A stretch of 37,088 nt of DNA from Gelidibacter maritimus (GTDB lineage Bacteria > Bacteroidota > Bacteroidia > Flavobacteriales > Flavobacteriaceae): NCBI RefSeq assembly GCF_014062315.1, contig NZ_JACGLT010000026.1, positions 1 to 37,088 on the forward strand, written 5' to 3'. Each line of letters opens with the position of its first letter. Within the stretch, counting starts at the first letter, position 1. Both the position numbers and the translations under genes were made by a program. Below are positions 14,528-22,650 of the stretch, piece by piece. The notes under the pieces were generated by a model. The model worked only from the letters and a program-made list of their open reading frames with translations. It searched no databases and was not told where the DNA came from.

Positions 14528-15373
14528 ATGAGAGTACTGCCTTTTAAAATACCAAAACCGGAACATGACGCTCTGGTATATCAGGAAGATATAGGCGTGT
14601 CATTCTATGATCAATTACACCAACATGAAGAAATCCAGGTGAGCTATATTATTGAAGGTGAAGGCAAGTTAATTGTTGGAGACACCATCAATTTCTATAA
14701 GCCCAATGATATTTTGGTCATTGGTAGCTATCTACCACATCTTCTTAAAAGTGATACCAGCGTTTATAAGACATCGAAGATGTTAAGTCTGTTCTTTACA
14801 AAAGATTCCTTTGGGGAAAAGTTTTTTGAACTGGAAGAGACTAAGAGTTTACAGCCGTTGTTTACAAGAGCCACCCATGGACTGAAGGTCATTTCAGATA
14901 AAGAAGATATGGCCAAATTATTCCTGAAATTAAGATCGTCGAACAAGTTGGATCAGTTTTTAATTTTGTTGGAATTGTTAAAAATGGCATCTACCTGTGA
15001 ATACAAAAGCTTATCCTCTTTTATATATGATAAACAATACACGGACTATGAAGGCAATCGAATGCGTAATATCTTTGAATTCACAATGAGCCACTTTAAC
15101 ACCAATATTACTTTAGAAGCGGTTTCTGAGAAGGCAAACATGACCAAAAATGCCTTCTGTAAATACTTTAAAAAACGGACAAATAAAACCTATTTTCAAT
15201 TTTTAACCGAATTACGAGTAGAACATGCTACTAAGCTATTGCTCTCAAAAAACAAATTTACCATTGCCGAAATCGCTTATGAATCTGGATTTAAAAACAT
15301 ATCCAATTTTAATAGACAGTTTAAAGAGATTAAGAAAAACACGCCTTCCGATTTCAGAAAAGAAAGAACATGA
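14528..15373 (+). CDS. AraC-family transcriptional regulator (first paralogue)
   Basis: A 281-residue regulator: an N-terminal cupin-like sensing domain (about 1-150, with HQHEEIQVSYIIEGEGKLIV and NDILVIGSYLPHLLKS), then a C-terminal AraC DNA-binding domain. The two helix-turn-helix units are seen as VSEKANMTKNAFCKYFKK and IAEIAYESGFKNISNFNRQF, with NKTYFQFL between. It is divergent from the dapA-like gene and sits inside the hydroxyproline locus, so it most likely senses hydroxyproline or an intermediate and activates those genes. A collinear 281-residue paralogue lies at 30906-31751, with roughly half of residues identical by eye. The start is firm because both paralogues begin MR(V/I)LPFKIPK. 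Confidence 0.92.
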   Translation: MRVLPFKIPKPEHDALVYQEDIGVSFYDQLHQHEEIQVSYIIEGEGKLIVGDTINFYKPNDILVIGSYLPHLLKSDTSVYKTSKMLSLFFTKDSFGEKFFELEETKSLQPLFTRATHGLKVISDKEDMAKLFLKLRSSNKLDQFLILLELLKMASTCEYKSLSSFIYDKQYTDYEGNRMRNIFEFTMSHFNTNITLEAVSEKANMTKNAFCKYFKKRTNKTYFQFLTELRVEHATKLLLSKNKFTIAEIAYESGFKNISNFNRQFKEIKKNTPSDFRKERT

Positions 15374-15552
15374 TTTTTTATATCAAAGCAGGTATGGCGA
15401 GAAGAACCCAAGTCTTTCCGAAACAAGCACTATATAAAGTGTCAAAATTCACGAATGATTGGTTAAAAATTCCTCCAAAAATTGAGCAGCATCCGAAAGA
15501 GCCAAACTATAAAACTTATCACAGCTTCACTAGTTGGCTCAATAAACACTGA
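15370..15552 (+). CDS. Small ORF overlapping the araC stop (ATGA), unknown
   Basis: A 60-codon frame whose ATG shares bases with the araC TGA, a layout that allows translational coupling. I recognise no domain. The sequence is basic and rich in Lys and Tyr, with DWLKIPPKIEQHPKEPNYK and SWLNKH at the end. After the TGA the same frame stays open and protein-like (PEFYKAYFQSEYSDVV) for another 30 codons, so it may be the relic of a longer gene cut by a stop. It is convergent with the M24 peptidase gene. Treat as doubtful. Confidence 0.3.
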   Translation: MIFYIKAGMARRTQVFPKQALYKVSKFTNDWLKIPPKIEQHPKEPNYKTYHSFTSWLNKH

Positions 15553-15636
15553 CCTGAATTTTACAAAGCCTATTTTCAATCGGAATATTCAGATGTCGTC
15601 TTCACGAATAAGGTATTGAGAAATAAAGACCTAAAA

Positions 15637-16851
15637 CTATGCTCCAAATGGGTCGTCGATAGACAACATTGGCTCAGTAAACCATTTTGGCCCTTGTTCG
15701 GTCATATAAATATGATCCTCAAGGCGAATTCCAAATTGATCTGGCACACAAATCATGGGTTCGATACTAAAACACATTCCTGGCTCTATTAGAGTCTCTT
15801 CATTTCTTATGACATAAGGCCATTCGTGAATATCCAGACCAATTCCATGCCCCGTACGATGTGGCAATCCGGGCAATTCGTAATCCGGTCCAAGGCCATG
15901 CGCTTCTATCACTACCCGCGATGCATCATCAATGGAAGAAAAAGTATTTCCTAATCGAGCGGCATTAAAAGCGCCCAATTGGGTTTCTTTTTCTATATTC
16001 CAAATACGTCTTTGTAAGTCCTTTATTGTTCCGAGCACATAGGTTCGGGTAATGTCCGAGAGGTACCCATGCAATTCACAACCGGTATCTATCAGAACTA
16101 CTTCGCCGTCTTCCAAATCCTTTGGGGCTTTCACACCATGCGGAAATGAGGTATCCACACCAAACAACACAATGCAAAAATAAGACCCTGAAGAAACTCC
16201 ATAACGCTTATGCGCTTCATGAATGAAGTCAGTGACTTCTTTTGCGCTGATGCCAACATGCAAAATCCTTGCTACTGCTTTTTGTACTTCTAAAGTAATA
16301 TTCATGGCATGCTGAATGATCGCGATTTCAGCTTCGGATTTCACCATTCTACATCCCGCAGTGACCGGTTTAGAGTTAACAAGTTCAAATTTCGGATTTG
16401 CTTTTGCGATACCATCGCTAATAAAAAACGATGTGCTTTCATCAATTAGAACAATGCCGTCATCCACACCATTTTCAGAGCATGCTTGAGCCAACAATTG
16501 ATATGGGCTTTCGTGTTCTTCCCAACAATGAATTGGTCCTTCAACCACCATAAAATCTAAAATTGTTCCTTTTTCGAAGTTTGGCGCGATATAGTGCAAG
16601 CTTCCATCAGGAAACAATAAAGCACCAACCATACGTTCGCTTGCATTCCATCTGGTCCCGGTAAAATAGTACAGATTTGTCCCTGCATCTAAATACATGA
16701 CTTGCCCTTTTAGATCCTGCATTAATTTACAGGCTTTATCAATACGTGAATAAAACTCGCTTTTTTGTATTGGCTTCACTAAATGTGCATTAGGCGTGAT
16801 AGCATTTAATTCGGCTTCAATTGTACTACCGCCGATTCCTGTTGTTTTCAT
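15637..16851 (-). CDS. M24-family metallopeptidase, Xaa-Pro dipeptidase/aminopeptidase-like
   Basis: M24 'pita-bread' enzymes use two metal ions to cut the bond before proline, and here probably hydroxyproline, in the cytoplasm. The 404 residues comprise an N-terminal creatinase-like domain (about 30-165) and the catalytic domain. The metal ligands are all present: Asp255 (LIDTG), Asp266 (SDITRT), His335 (HRTGHGIG), Glu364 (SIEPM) and Glu378 (RLEDH), plus His238 in FPHGVKAP. No signal peptide is seen. It is the distal gene of the minus-strand operon, but an IS1595 element separates it from the dehydrogenase gene, and only 21 bases lie between the transposase stop and its start. Creatinase-type activity is the main alternative. 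Confidence 0.88.
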   Translation of the reverse strand: MKTTGIGGSTIEAELNAITPNAHLVKPIQKSEFYSRIDKACKLMQDLKGQVMYLDAGTNLYYFTGTRWNASERMVGALLFPDGSLHYIAPNFEKGTILDFMVVEGPIHCWEEHESPYQLLAQACSENGVDDGIVLIDESTSFFISDGIAKANPKFELVNSKPVTAGCRMVKSEAEIAIIQHAMNITLEVQKAVARILHVGISAKEVTDFIHEAHKRYGVSSGSYFCIVLFGVDTSFPHGVKAPKDLEDGEVVLIDTGCELHGYLSDITRTYVLGTIKDLQRRIWNIEKETQLGAFNAARLGNTFSSIDDASRVVIEAHGLGPDYELPGLPHRTGHGIGLDIHEWPYVIRNEETLIEPGMCFSIEPMICVPDQFGIRLEDHIYMTEQGPKWFTEPMLSIDDPFGA

Positions 16852-16872
16852 AAATTATTAAATTTTACCGAT

Positions 16873-17775
16873 TTACACACTTAGTTTCTGTTTTATTTGA
16901 TTTTGATAGATTGGTTTACTTTCGACCATTCTTTCAATTGTTTTATGAAAAATACTAGTTTTATTTTGTGACCGATTTATTCTAAAGCAAAATTCATCAA
17001 AGTAAGCTTGAATATGCCATTTACTCACATGGGTTGGTATAGCCCTAAGCCATGATTTAACCTGCATAATTATAATGTGTAATTGTTTAAAGTTTGCTCC
17101 GTTATTGCTATAAACTTGCTTGATGTTATAAGCTTCTTTTAAAGGTTCATATCCTCTCCACTTATCAGTGATTATTTTAGCCGATACACTTATAGGTTCT
17201 TCAAATATTGGTGTTAATGACTTTGCGGAATAATCGTCAATAGACTTGATATATACTCTTTTTACTTTGTTGTTGTCTGTTAATTCTACTGCGATTACGG
17301 CCTTTTTATTTTTTGTGTCATAACTTCTTCCTTGTTTTCCTTCTTCTTTTCCACCTACCGTAAATTCATCAACATGAATTAGCTTCTCTAAAGGGTACTC
17401 TTGACTGCTCTTCATGGCCGTACGCACTTTTTGCATAAAGAACCATGCTGTTCCTTGGCGTATGCTAAAACGTTTGCCCATTTGAATACTTGAAATACTT
17501 TTGCTAATGGTACTCATCTCAAAAGCAACACAAAATGCTTTTTGCAAGCCAAACTTAACCTTGTGAAAAAGCGTATTTGCTGTTGCGCTTTCTACATGAT
17601 GGCAGGAGTAACAATGGTAATTGTAATCGGCCTTTTCACATCCTTTTGTAGAACCACATTTACTGCAGGTAAAACCGTCTTGCCATTTTATTTTTGCTAG
17701 ATATGCTTTACAAGCTTCATCATTTGGTAGTTCTTTTATAAAGTTTAATATATCTTGTCCTTCAAATTGTTCCAT
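16873..17775 (-). CDS. IS1595-family transposase
   Basis: A full-length 300-residue transposase of the ISXO2/IS1595 type. An N-terminal zinc ribbon is seen as C37-x2-C40 and C55-x2-C58 (FTCSKCGS, CYSC). The catalytic residues are Asp136 (HVDEFTVGGKEEG), Asp204 (IITDKWRGYE) and Glu261 in the FDEFCFRINR block. No frameshift or stop is seen, so it may be active. It sits inside the hydroxyproline operon in the same direction as its neighbours, between the FAD dehydrogenase and M24 genes. Weakly matching ends lie near 16878-16890 (CACTTAGTTTCTG) and 17804-17816 (GGAAACTAAATGA). I could not confirm a target duplication. Confidence 0.92.
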   Translation of the reverse strand: MEQFEGQDILNFIKELPNDEACKAYLAKIKWQDGFTCSKCGSTKGCEKADYNYHCYSCHHVESATANTLFHKVKFGLQKAFCVAFEMSTISKSISSIQMGKRFSIRQGTAWFFMQKVRTAMKSSQEYPLEKLIHVDEFTVGGKEEGKQGRSYDTKNKKAVIAVELTDNNKVKRVYIKSIDDYSAKSLTPIFEEPISVSAKIITDKWRGYEPLKEAYNIKQVYSNNGANFKQLHIIIMQVKSWLRAIPTHVSKWHIQAYFDEFCFRINRSQNKTSIFHKTIERMVESKPIYQNQIKQKLSV

Positions 17776-17830
17776 ATCTCTTATTTTAAAGGATAATAGA
17801 TAAGGAAACTAAATGACTAACTCAATAATT

Positions 17831-19078
17831 TTAAAAGCTTCTGTCTGGCTGGAACGGATCAAGATTGAGGGTGGTCTTTTTACCTGAAATCACCTCAGAA
17901 ACCAACTTACCGGTAGCAGGCCCCAGCCCCCAGCCCATCATCGCATGTCCTGTTGCAATGGTCAAATTTACGCACTTTTTCGACCTTCCTATATAAGGTA
18001 AACCGTCAGGTGATACTGGACGCAACCCTGACTGTGCATTGTTTTTATCTTCCTGATCTAACGTGATTTCAGGATAGTACTTGGTTACGGCATGGGCAAT
18101 AGCATCAACTCTTGCTCTATTGATATCTTGATTGATCCCCGCTATTTCCATAGTCCCAGCAAAGCGCGTGAATCCATGCATTGGCGTTACCGCAACTTTA
18201 GCTTCGGACAGTATGGCCGGAATGGATATCCCCGTACCTTGATCAGTATTAATACGATACCCTTTTCCTGCCTGTAATAGCAATTGCAAAGATAGTTTTT
18301 TACTTAAGAATGAACTCCACGAACCCGCCGCAAGAACAAATTCGTCGGCTTGATGATTTTTTTTATTTGTTGTAATGGAGGTGATAGATCCATTTACCAT
18401 TTCAATATCATTCACTTTTTCATTGGTAAAAAACGCCACCCCAGATCCTTTTAAATAGGTTTTCATATCGCTCATAAACTCTTGAGGCGTCATGTGCGAG
18501 TCACATTTATAATATGTTGCTCCTTTCACATTTAACTTGACGTTAGGCTGAAGTTTTCTCAAATCGTCCAGACTGATTTCTGAAGCTTCCAAACCAATTT
18601 GCCGTGCCAAATCTGCCACTATAATTTCTTCTTCAAGCATTTTTTCAGATTGACACAACATCAATAAGCCTTTATTCTCCAACTGAAACTGAAAACCTTC
18701 ATCTTGCTTTATACTACTATATAACTCTTGGCTCAACATAGTAATGTCTCTAATTATCGGGACGGATTTGTTCACATGTTTTGCCGTACAGGATTTATTG
18801 AACGCCAAGGTCCATTTCATAAAATCAACATCCAACCGTGGCTTGATATACAAAGGACTGGATTTATTAAACATCCATCTAATTCCTTGTCTCATCACTC
18901 CCGGAGCTGATAAGGGAATAAAATGGCTGGGCGATAAAAAGCCTGCATTAACGTAAGAGGCGCCCATATCTAAATTGGATTGATCTATAATAGATACTTT
19001 ATGTCCTTCCTTGTGAAGATAATATGCAGAACATAAACCGATAATTCCGCCGCCAATAATAATGACTTCCTTGTTCAT
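17831..19078 (-). CDS. FAD-dependent D-amino-acid dehydrogenase (DadA type); likely cis-4-hydroxy-D-proline dehydrogenase
   Basis: The second step of hydroxyproline catabolism: oxidation of cis-4-hydroxy-D-proline to 1-pyrroline-4-hydroxy-2-carboxylate, passing electrons to the respiratory chain. The 415 residues start with the dinucleotide fold IIIGGGIIGLCSAYYLHKEG (G9, G10, G11, G14). The DAO-family features follow: MGASYVNAG, the AAGSWS motif and the C-terminal SGLRPVSPDGLPYIGRS and ATGHAMMGWGLGPATG that wrap the flavin. It lies directly downstream of the epimerase (74-base gap) and is followed by the IS1595 insertion 55 bases after its stop. The substrate is set by context. D-proline or other D-amino acids are possible. 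Confidence 0.9.
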   Translation of the reverse strand: MNKEVIIIGGGIIGLCSAYYLHKEGHKVSIIDQSNLDMGASYVNAGFLSPSHFIPLSAPGVMRQGIRWMFNKSSPLYIKPRLDVDFMKWTLAFNKSCTAKHVNKSVPIIRDITMLSQELYSSIKQDEGFQFQLENKGLLMLCQSEKMLEEEIIVADLARQIGLEASEISLDDLRKLQPNVKLNVKGATYYKCDSHMTPQEFMSDMKTYLKGSGVAFFTNEKVNDIEMVNGSITSITTNKKNHQADEFVLAAGSWSSFLSKKLSLQLLLQAGKGYRINTDQGTGISIPAILSEAKVAVTPMHGFTRFAGTMEIAGINQDINRARVDAIAHAVTKYYPEITLDQEDKNNAQSGLRPVSPDGLPYIGRSKKCVNLTIATGHAMMGWGLGPATGKLVSEVISGKKTTLNLDPFQPDRSF

Positions 19079-19152
19079 TTATTCTAAATTAAATTCCCAA
19101 ATTGGCTTTGCTCCCAAAAGAATATACATACTTTTTCATCCTATCTGAATTT

Positions 19153-20163
19153 TCAAATGACCTGAAATCCGAACGCGTACGGATCATCGTCATCATCAAT
19201 AATAATAGTATTGTACCCATACACTTTTGCCCAACCTTGTACACTCGGAATAATGGCCGATCTTCCGTTTAAAGTCGTCTCTTCAACAACGCTGCCTATA
19301 AATTTACTACCTATAAAGCTCTCGTGGATAAACTCCTCCCCTATTTTCAGAATGCCTTTTGCATAACGTTGTGCCATAACAGCGGAGGTTCCTGTGCCGC
19401 AAGGACTTCTATCAATGGCTTTATCGCCATAAAATACTGCATTTCTTGCTGTCGATGTTGGATCTGTTGGTTTTCCGGTCCATAGAATATGTGATACATC
19501 TCTAATGGAATCATTTTCCGGATGGATAAACATGTTTGGATATTTTCGGTTGATTGCATCTCTCAGTATCTGAGAATATTGAATCAACTTACCCGCGGTA
19601 AAATTTTCTACACCTGAAAAATTCTGCTGTGGATCTATGATGGCATAATAGTTTCCGCCATAAGACACATCAAAAGTCAGTTCGCCCAATTCAGGACAAT
19701 CAATGCTTAAACCTTCGGCAGCCAAATAACTCTTAACGTTGGTTAAACGTACCCAATCCACTTTATTTCCAGTGGTCTTATAATCAATTTCCACCAAGCC
19801 CGCAGGCGCCTCCATCCTTATCTTTCCTGGAACCTTTGGCGTTATCAAACCTTCTTCAATAGCTATGGTTATGGTACCAATCGTACCATGACCGCACATG
19901 GGCAAGCAGCCAGAGGTCTCAATAAATAAAATGGCAAAATCATTTTCGGGATCATGTGGCGGATAGAGGATACTCCCACTCATTATATCGTGTCCACGAG
20001 GTTCAAACATCAAGCCTCTCCGAATCCAATCGAATTCTTTTAAAAAATGCAATCGTTTTTGACTCATCGTTTCTCCAACCAAATGAGGGCCGCCTTCTTT
20101 AATAACTCGTACTGGATTTCCGCAGGTATGTGCGTCAATACAAACAAATGTACTTCTACTCAT
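19153..20163 (-). CDS. Proline racemase family; likely 4-hydroxyproline 2-epimerase
   Basis: Starts hydroxyproline breakdown by inverting C2 of trans-4-hydroxy-L-proline to cis-4-hydroxy-D-proline through a two-thiol proton shuttle. Both catalytic cysteines are present: Cys90 in PMCGHGT and Cys255 in DRSPCGTGTSA. The trans-3-hydroxyproline dehydratases of this family replace the first Cys by Ser or Thr, so the Cys/Cys pair favours the epimerase. The 336 residues are normal length, and the opening (IDAHTCGNPVRV) is typical. It lies between the semialdehyde dehydrogenase and FAD dehydrogenase genes on the same strand. Proline racemase itself is less likely given the neighbours. Confidence 0.92.
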   Translation of the reverse strand: MSRSTFVCIDAHTCGNPVRVIKEGGPHLVGETMSQKRLHFLKEFDWIRRGLMFEPRGHDIMSGSILYPPHDPENDFAILFIETSGCLPMCGHGTIGTITIAIEEGLITPKVPGKIRMEAPAGLVEIDYKTTGNKVDWVRLTNVKSYLAAEGLSIDCPELGELTFDVSYGGNYYAIIDPQQNFSGVENFTAGKLIQYSQILRDAINRKYPNMFIHPENDSIRDVSHILWTGKPTDPTSTARNAVFYGDKAIDRSPCGTGTSAVMAQRYAKGILKIGEEFIHESFIGSKFIGSVVEETTLNGRSAIIPSVQGWAKVYGYNTIIIDDDDDPYAFGFQVI

Positions 20164-20266
20164 CGCTTTATTAACTTATTTAGGGTAAATCTTATCATTC
20201 TTTTAAATAGTTTCGGTAACCACAAATCATAATTATAATCTATCAAAACCGCATTCCTTTAAACCA

Positions 20267-21793
20267 CTATCGTTTTAAAGCACAAGGTAATAACGCATTA
20301 GGAAAAGACTGATAACTCACAGGTCGCACCCATCTTTTTATGGAATTTGTTCCAACGGCGGTAAATCTTGAATCGGTAGATGCCGGATAGGGACCACCGT
20401 GTTGCATTGATGGGCAAACCTCAACCCCTGTTGGAACCCCATTAAAAATGATTCGCCCTACTCTATTTTCAAGCGCATCAATAACATCGTGAAGATTGGG
20501 ATGATCTTCTTTTTCGGCAATAATAGTGCCCGTTAATTGCCCGTCCAATCCATTTATGATGTTGATTAACTCCTCCTGATCCTTAGCTTTAACCACTAAT
20601 GCAAATGGACCAAAGGCTTCAAGGTGCAGCTTAGGATTTGCCAAAAATTCCTTTCCTGAAACACTTGTGATCTGCGAAGGCCCCTCGTTAGCATCAATTG
20701 CTTTTTCAACTTTCCCAACAACCTCTGTTCCTGCTTGAGAAGACACCATATTTACATTATCAACAAATGCTTTCTTAATATCTGGATGCAGCATATACTG
20801 TGGAGCGATAGCTATTGTTTTTTTGGCTAAATCTTTTTTGAATTGATCTGTCCCATCACCTTCAACAGTCAATAACAAACCTGGTTTTGTACAAAATTGT
20901 CCTGCTCCCATTGTTATAGAGCCAGCAAAAGCTGTCGCAATATTATCCGATCTATTCTCTATAGCTTTTTGGGTAATAATCACAGGATTGATACTTCCCA
21001 TCTCCGCAAAAACGGGAATAGGCTCTTTACGTTGAGAGGCAATATCAAACAGTGCTCGACCGCCAGAAATACTTCCTGTAAAGCCAACTGCTTTCACCTT
21101 ATCGTGCTTTACTAATTTAACACCTACAGTTCTTCCGCGACCCATAATATTTGAAAAGACCCCATTAGGCATTCCAGTTCTTTCCGCCGCTTTAATAATA
21201 GCCGAAGCCACCAACTCTGCTGTTCCTGAATGCATGGCATGTGCCTTAACAATAACTGGACACCCGGCAGCTAAAGCACTAGCAGTATCTCCACCTGCAG
21301 TCGAAAAAGCCAAAGGAAAATTACTTGCAGCAAAAACCACCACTGGACCTAATGGTATTAAGGTACGTCTTAAATCATCTTTTGGTATGGGCGTCCTTTC
21401 TGGCATGGCTTCGTCAATGGTGTTCTCCCTCCAATCCTCATTGGATACTAAATCTGCGAAAGAACGCAATTGGAATACGGTCCTTCCCCGTTCACCAATC
21501 GCTCTGGCTTCAGGCAGTCCAGATTCTGAAGTATAAGAATCTAATAATTCTTGATCCAAGGCTAAAATTTCATCGGCAATAGCATTTAAAAACTCTGCTC
21601 TTTTCACCCCGGCAACTTTCCGATAGATTTTAAAAGCACTCCAAGCCAATTCAACGGCCTCATCAACTTCATCAGAAGTAGCTTCATAAAATGCTGTTTG
21701 ATTTTGAATATTAAGTCTTGGGTTTATAGTTTTATGTGTTTTATCACCACTCGCTTTTAACGTGTTGCCTATATAATTTTTTCCTGTTATCAT
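20267..21793 (-). CDS. Aldehyde dehydrogenase; likely 2,5-dioxovalerate (alpha-ketoglutarate semialdehyde) dehydrogenase
   Basis: Oxidises 2,5-dioxovalerate to 2-oxoglutarate, the last step that feeds hydroxyproline carbon into the TCA cycle. The 508 residues carry the ALDH residues Asn158 (ASNFPLAF), Glu264 (PVFAEMGSINP), nucleophile Cys301 (GAGQFCTKPG) and FTGSISGGRALFD. The PVFAEMGS and GQFCTKPG forms are typical of the KGSADH branch. It is first of the minus-strand operon. A TATTTTTG promoter element (21846-21853) and a leader hairpin (21818-21839) lie just upstream. The epimerase starts about 100 bases after its stop. Sugar-acid pathways also use such enzymes, but the neighbours here point to hydroxyproline. 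Confidence 0.92.
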   Translation of the reverse strand: MITGKNYIGNTLKASGDKTHKTINPRLNIQNQTAFYEATSDEVDEAVELAWSAFKIYRKVAGVKRAEFLNAIADEILALDQELLDSYTSESGLPEARAIGERGRTVFQLRSFADLVSNEDWRENTIDEAMPERTPIPKDDLRRTLIPLGPVVVFAASNFPLAFSTAGGDTASALAAGCPVIVKAHAMHSGTAELVASAIIKAAERTGMPNGVFSNIMGRGRTVGVKLVKHDKVKAVGFTGSISGGRALFDIASQRKEPIPVFAEMGSINPVIITQKAIENRSDNIATAFAGSITMGAGQFCTKPGLLLTVEGDGTDQFKKDLAKKTIAIAPQYMLHPDIKKAFVDNVNMVSSQAGTEVVGKVEKAIDANEGPSQITSVSGKEFLANPKLHLEAFGPFALVVKAKDQEELINIINGLDGQLTGTIIAEKEDHPNLHDVIDALENRVGRIIFNGVPTGVEVCPSMQHGGPYPASTDSRFTAVGTNSIKRWVRPVSYQSFPNALLPCALKR

Positions 21794-21817
21794 TTGTCGT
21801 TAATTTTAATTTGTTTA

Positions 21818-21839
21818 AGGTTTATTTATTTGTAAACCT
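21818..21839 (-). promoter_or_regulatory. Hairpin/palindrome at the presumed transcription start of the hydroxyproline operon
   Basis: AGGTTTA (21818-21824) and TAAACCT (21833-21839) are perfect 7-bp arms with an 8-base spacer. They lie 6 bases downstream of the candidate -7 element, so this is either an operator over the start site or a 5'-end RNA hairpin. Confidence 0.35.
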
Positions 21840-21845
21840 CAAATA

Positions 21846-21853
21846 CAAAAATA
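21846..21853 (-). promoter_or_regulatory. Candidate -7 element of the hydroxyproline operon
   Basis: The minus strand reads TATTTTTG, fitting TAnnTTTG, 53 bases upstream of the aldehyde dehydrogenase ATG. A -33 TTG is not evident, compatible with AraC-dependent activation. Confidence 0.45.
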
Positions 21854-22590
21854 TAATTACCCATAGAGTGATTACTTTAAATATATCTAAATCCTATTAA
21901 TTGACTTCTCTTACTAATATATTCCCACAAAACCGATAACAATATTTTGAATCCATAAATTTAGATCGAACATACATATTATAATAATAGATCATTATCC
22001 ATAACCAATACTATATAATCTAAATTTAAAAGATTATTAAGTTAATTGAATAGTGTCCATTTAGTAATAAACCACTATAAAAATTCACTCGCAAATAAGA
22101 AAACAATAAGAACTTCTCGTAAAAGTCTGGACCTGACAACCATTTAACGAAATCTATCTAATTCAAACAGCGTAAAATATAAACAAACGACTTTCTACCT
22201 TTCAACAAATGAAGATCCTTTCCAAAACTCATATAGATAGAATGACCTATTAAATCTACTCGATCGAAAAGGATAAAATCTGATCAAGCTAAACATTTAT
22301 GAAAAAGAAAAACAAATGAGATTAAGTAGCAGTATTCTTTAATTTTCCAATAACCATATGTTCATTATCTACAAACTCAATCCTCTTGAAAACCTCAATA
22401 ATAAATATAAGATAAGAATACACAGAGAGCATTCGCTCTTTCCCTAAGGCTAACTACGTAAATTAAAATGGCTGTATTAGGCAGCTATGGACAAAAACAA
22501 ATCAAGAAAATTAGTAATTAATCCCTTATGCAACATCGAAGTCAGGTTTTCAAGACATCTTGAAGGATTCATCAAAATCTCTGAATGGTG

Positions 22591-22628
22591 AAAATAAAAA
22601 AACCGGAACCTAATTAAAAGTTCCGGTT
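22591..22628 (-). terminator. Strong intrinsic terminator of the second susCD operon
   Basis: AACCGGAAC (22601-22609) and GTTCCGGTT (22620-22628) form a perfect 9-bp stem with a 10-base loop. On the minus strand a T-rich run (22591-22600) follows. It lies 23 bases after the susD stop, so susCD and the hydroxyproline operon are separate transcripts. Confidence 0.85.
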
Positions 22629-22650
22629 AAACGAGATAACTAACTCAAAA

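Larger units (their letters stand above)
21794..22590. other. Intergenic region upstream of the hydroxyproline operon
   Basis: About 800 very AT-rich bases without a supportable gene. Besides the promoter and leader hairpin near 21818-21853 it has a 16-bp inverted repeat TTCAAGA-CA-TCTTGAA at 22549-22564 and an AATACTATAT at 22008-22017 identical to 14367-14376. The length is unusual for a simple promoter and may reflect deletion of a former gene or distal binding sites. Confidence 0.5.

Noticed and set aside
16878-17816. Firm IS1595 boundaries from the CACTTAGTTTCTG and GGAAACTAAATGA ends
   Set aside because: The match is only partial, the left candidate overlaps the transposase coding end, and no 8-bp target duplication is visible. 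Reported only as weak evidence.
19153-20163. Calling the proline-racemase homologue a trans-3-hydroxyproline dehydratase
   Set aside because: Both catalytic positions are Cys (C90, C255). The dehydratase has Ser or Thr at the first.
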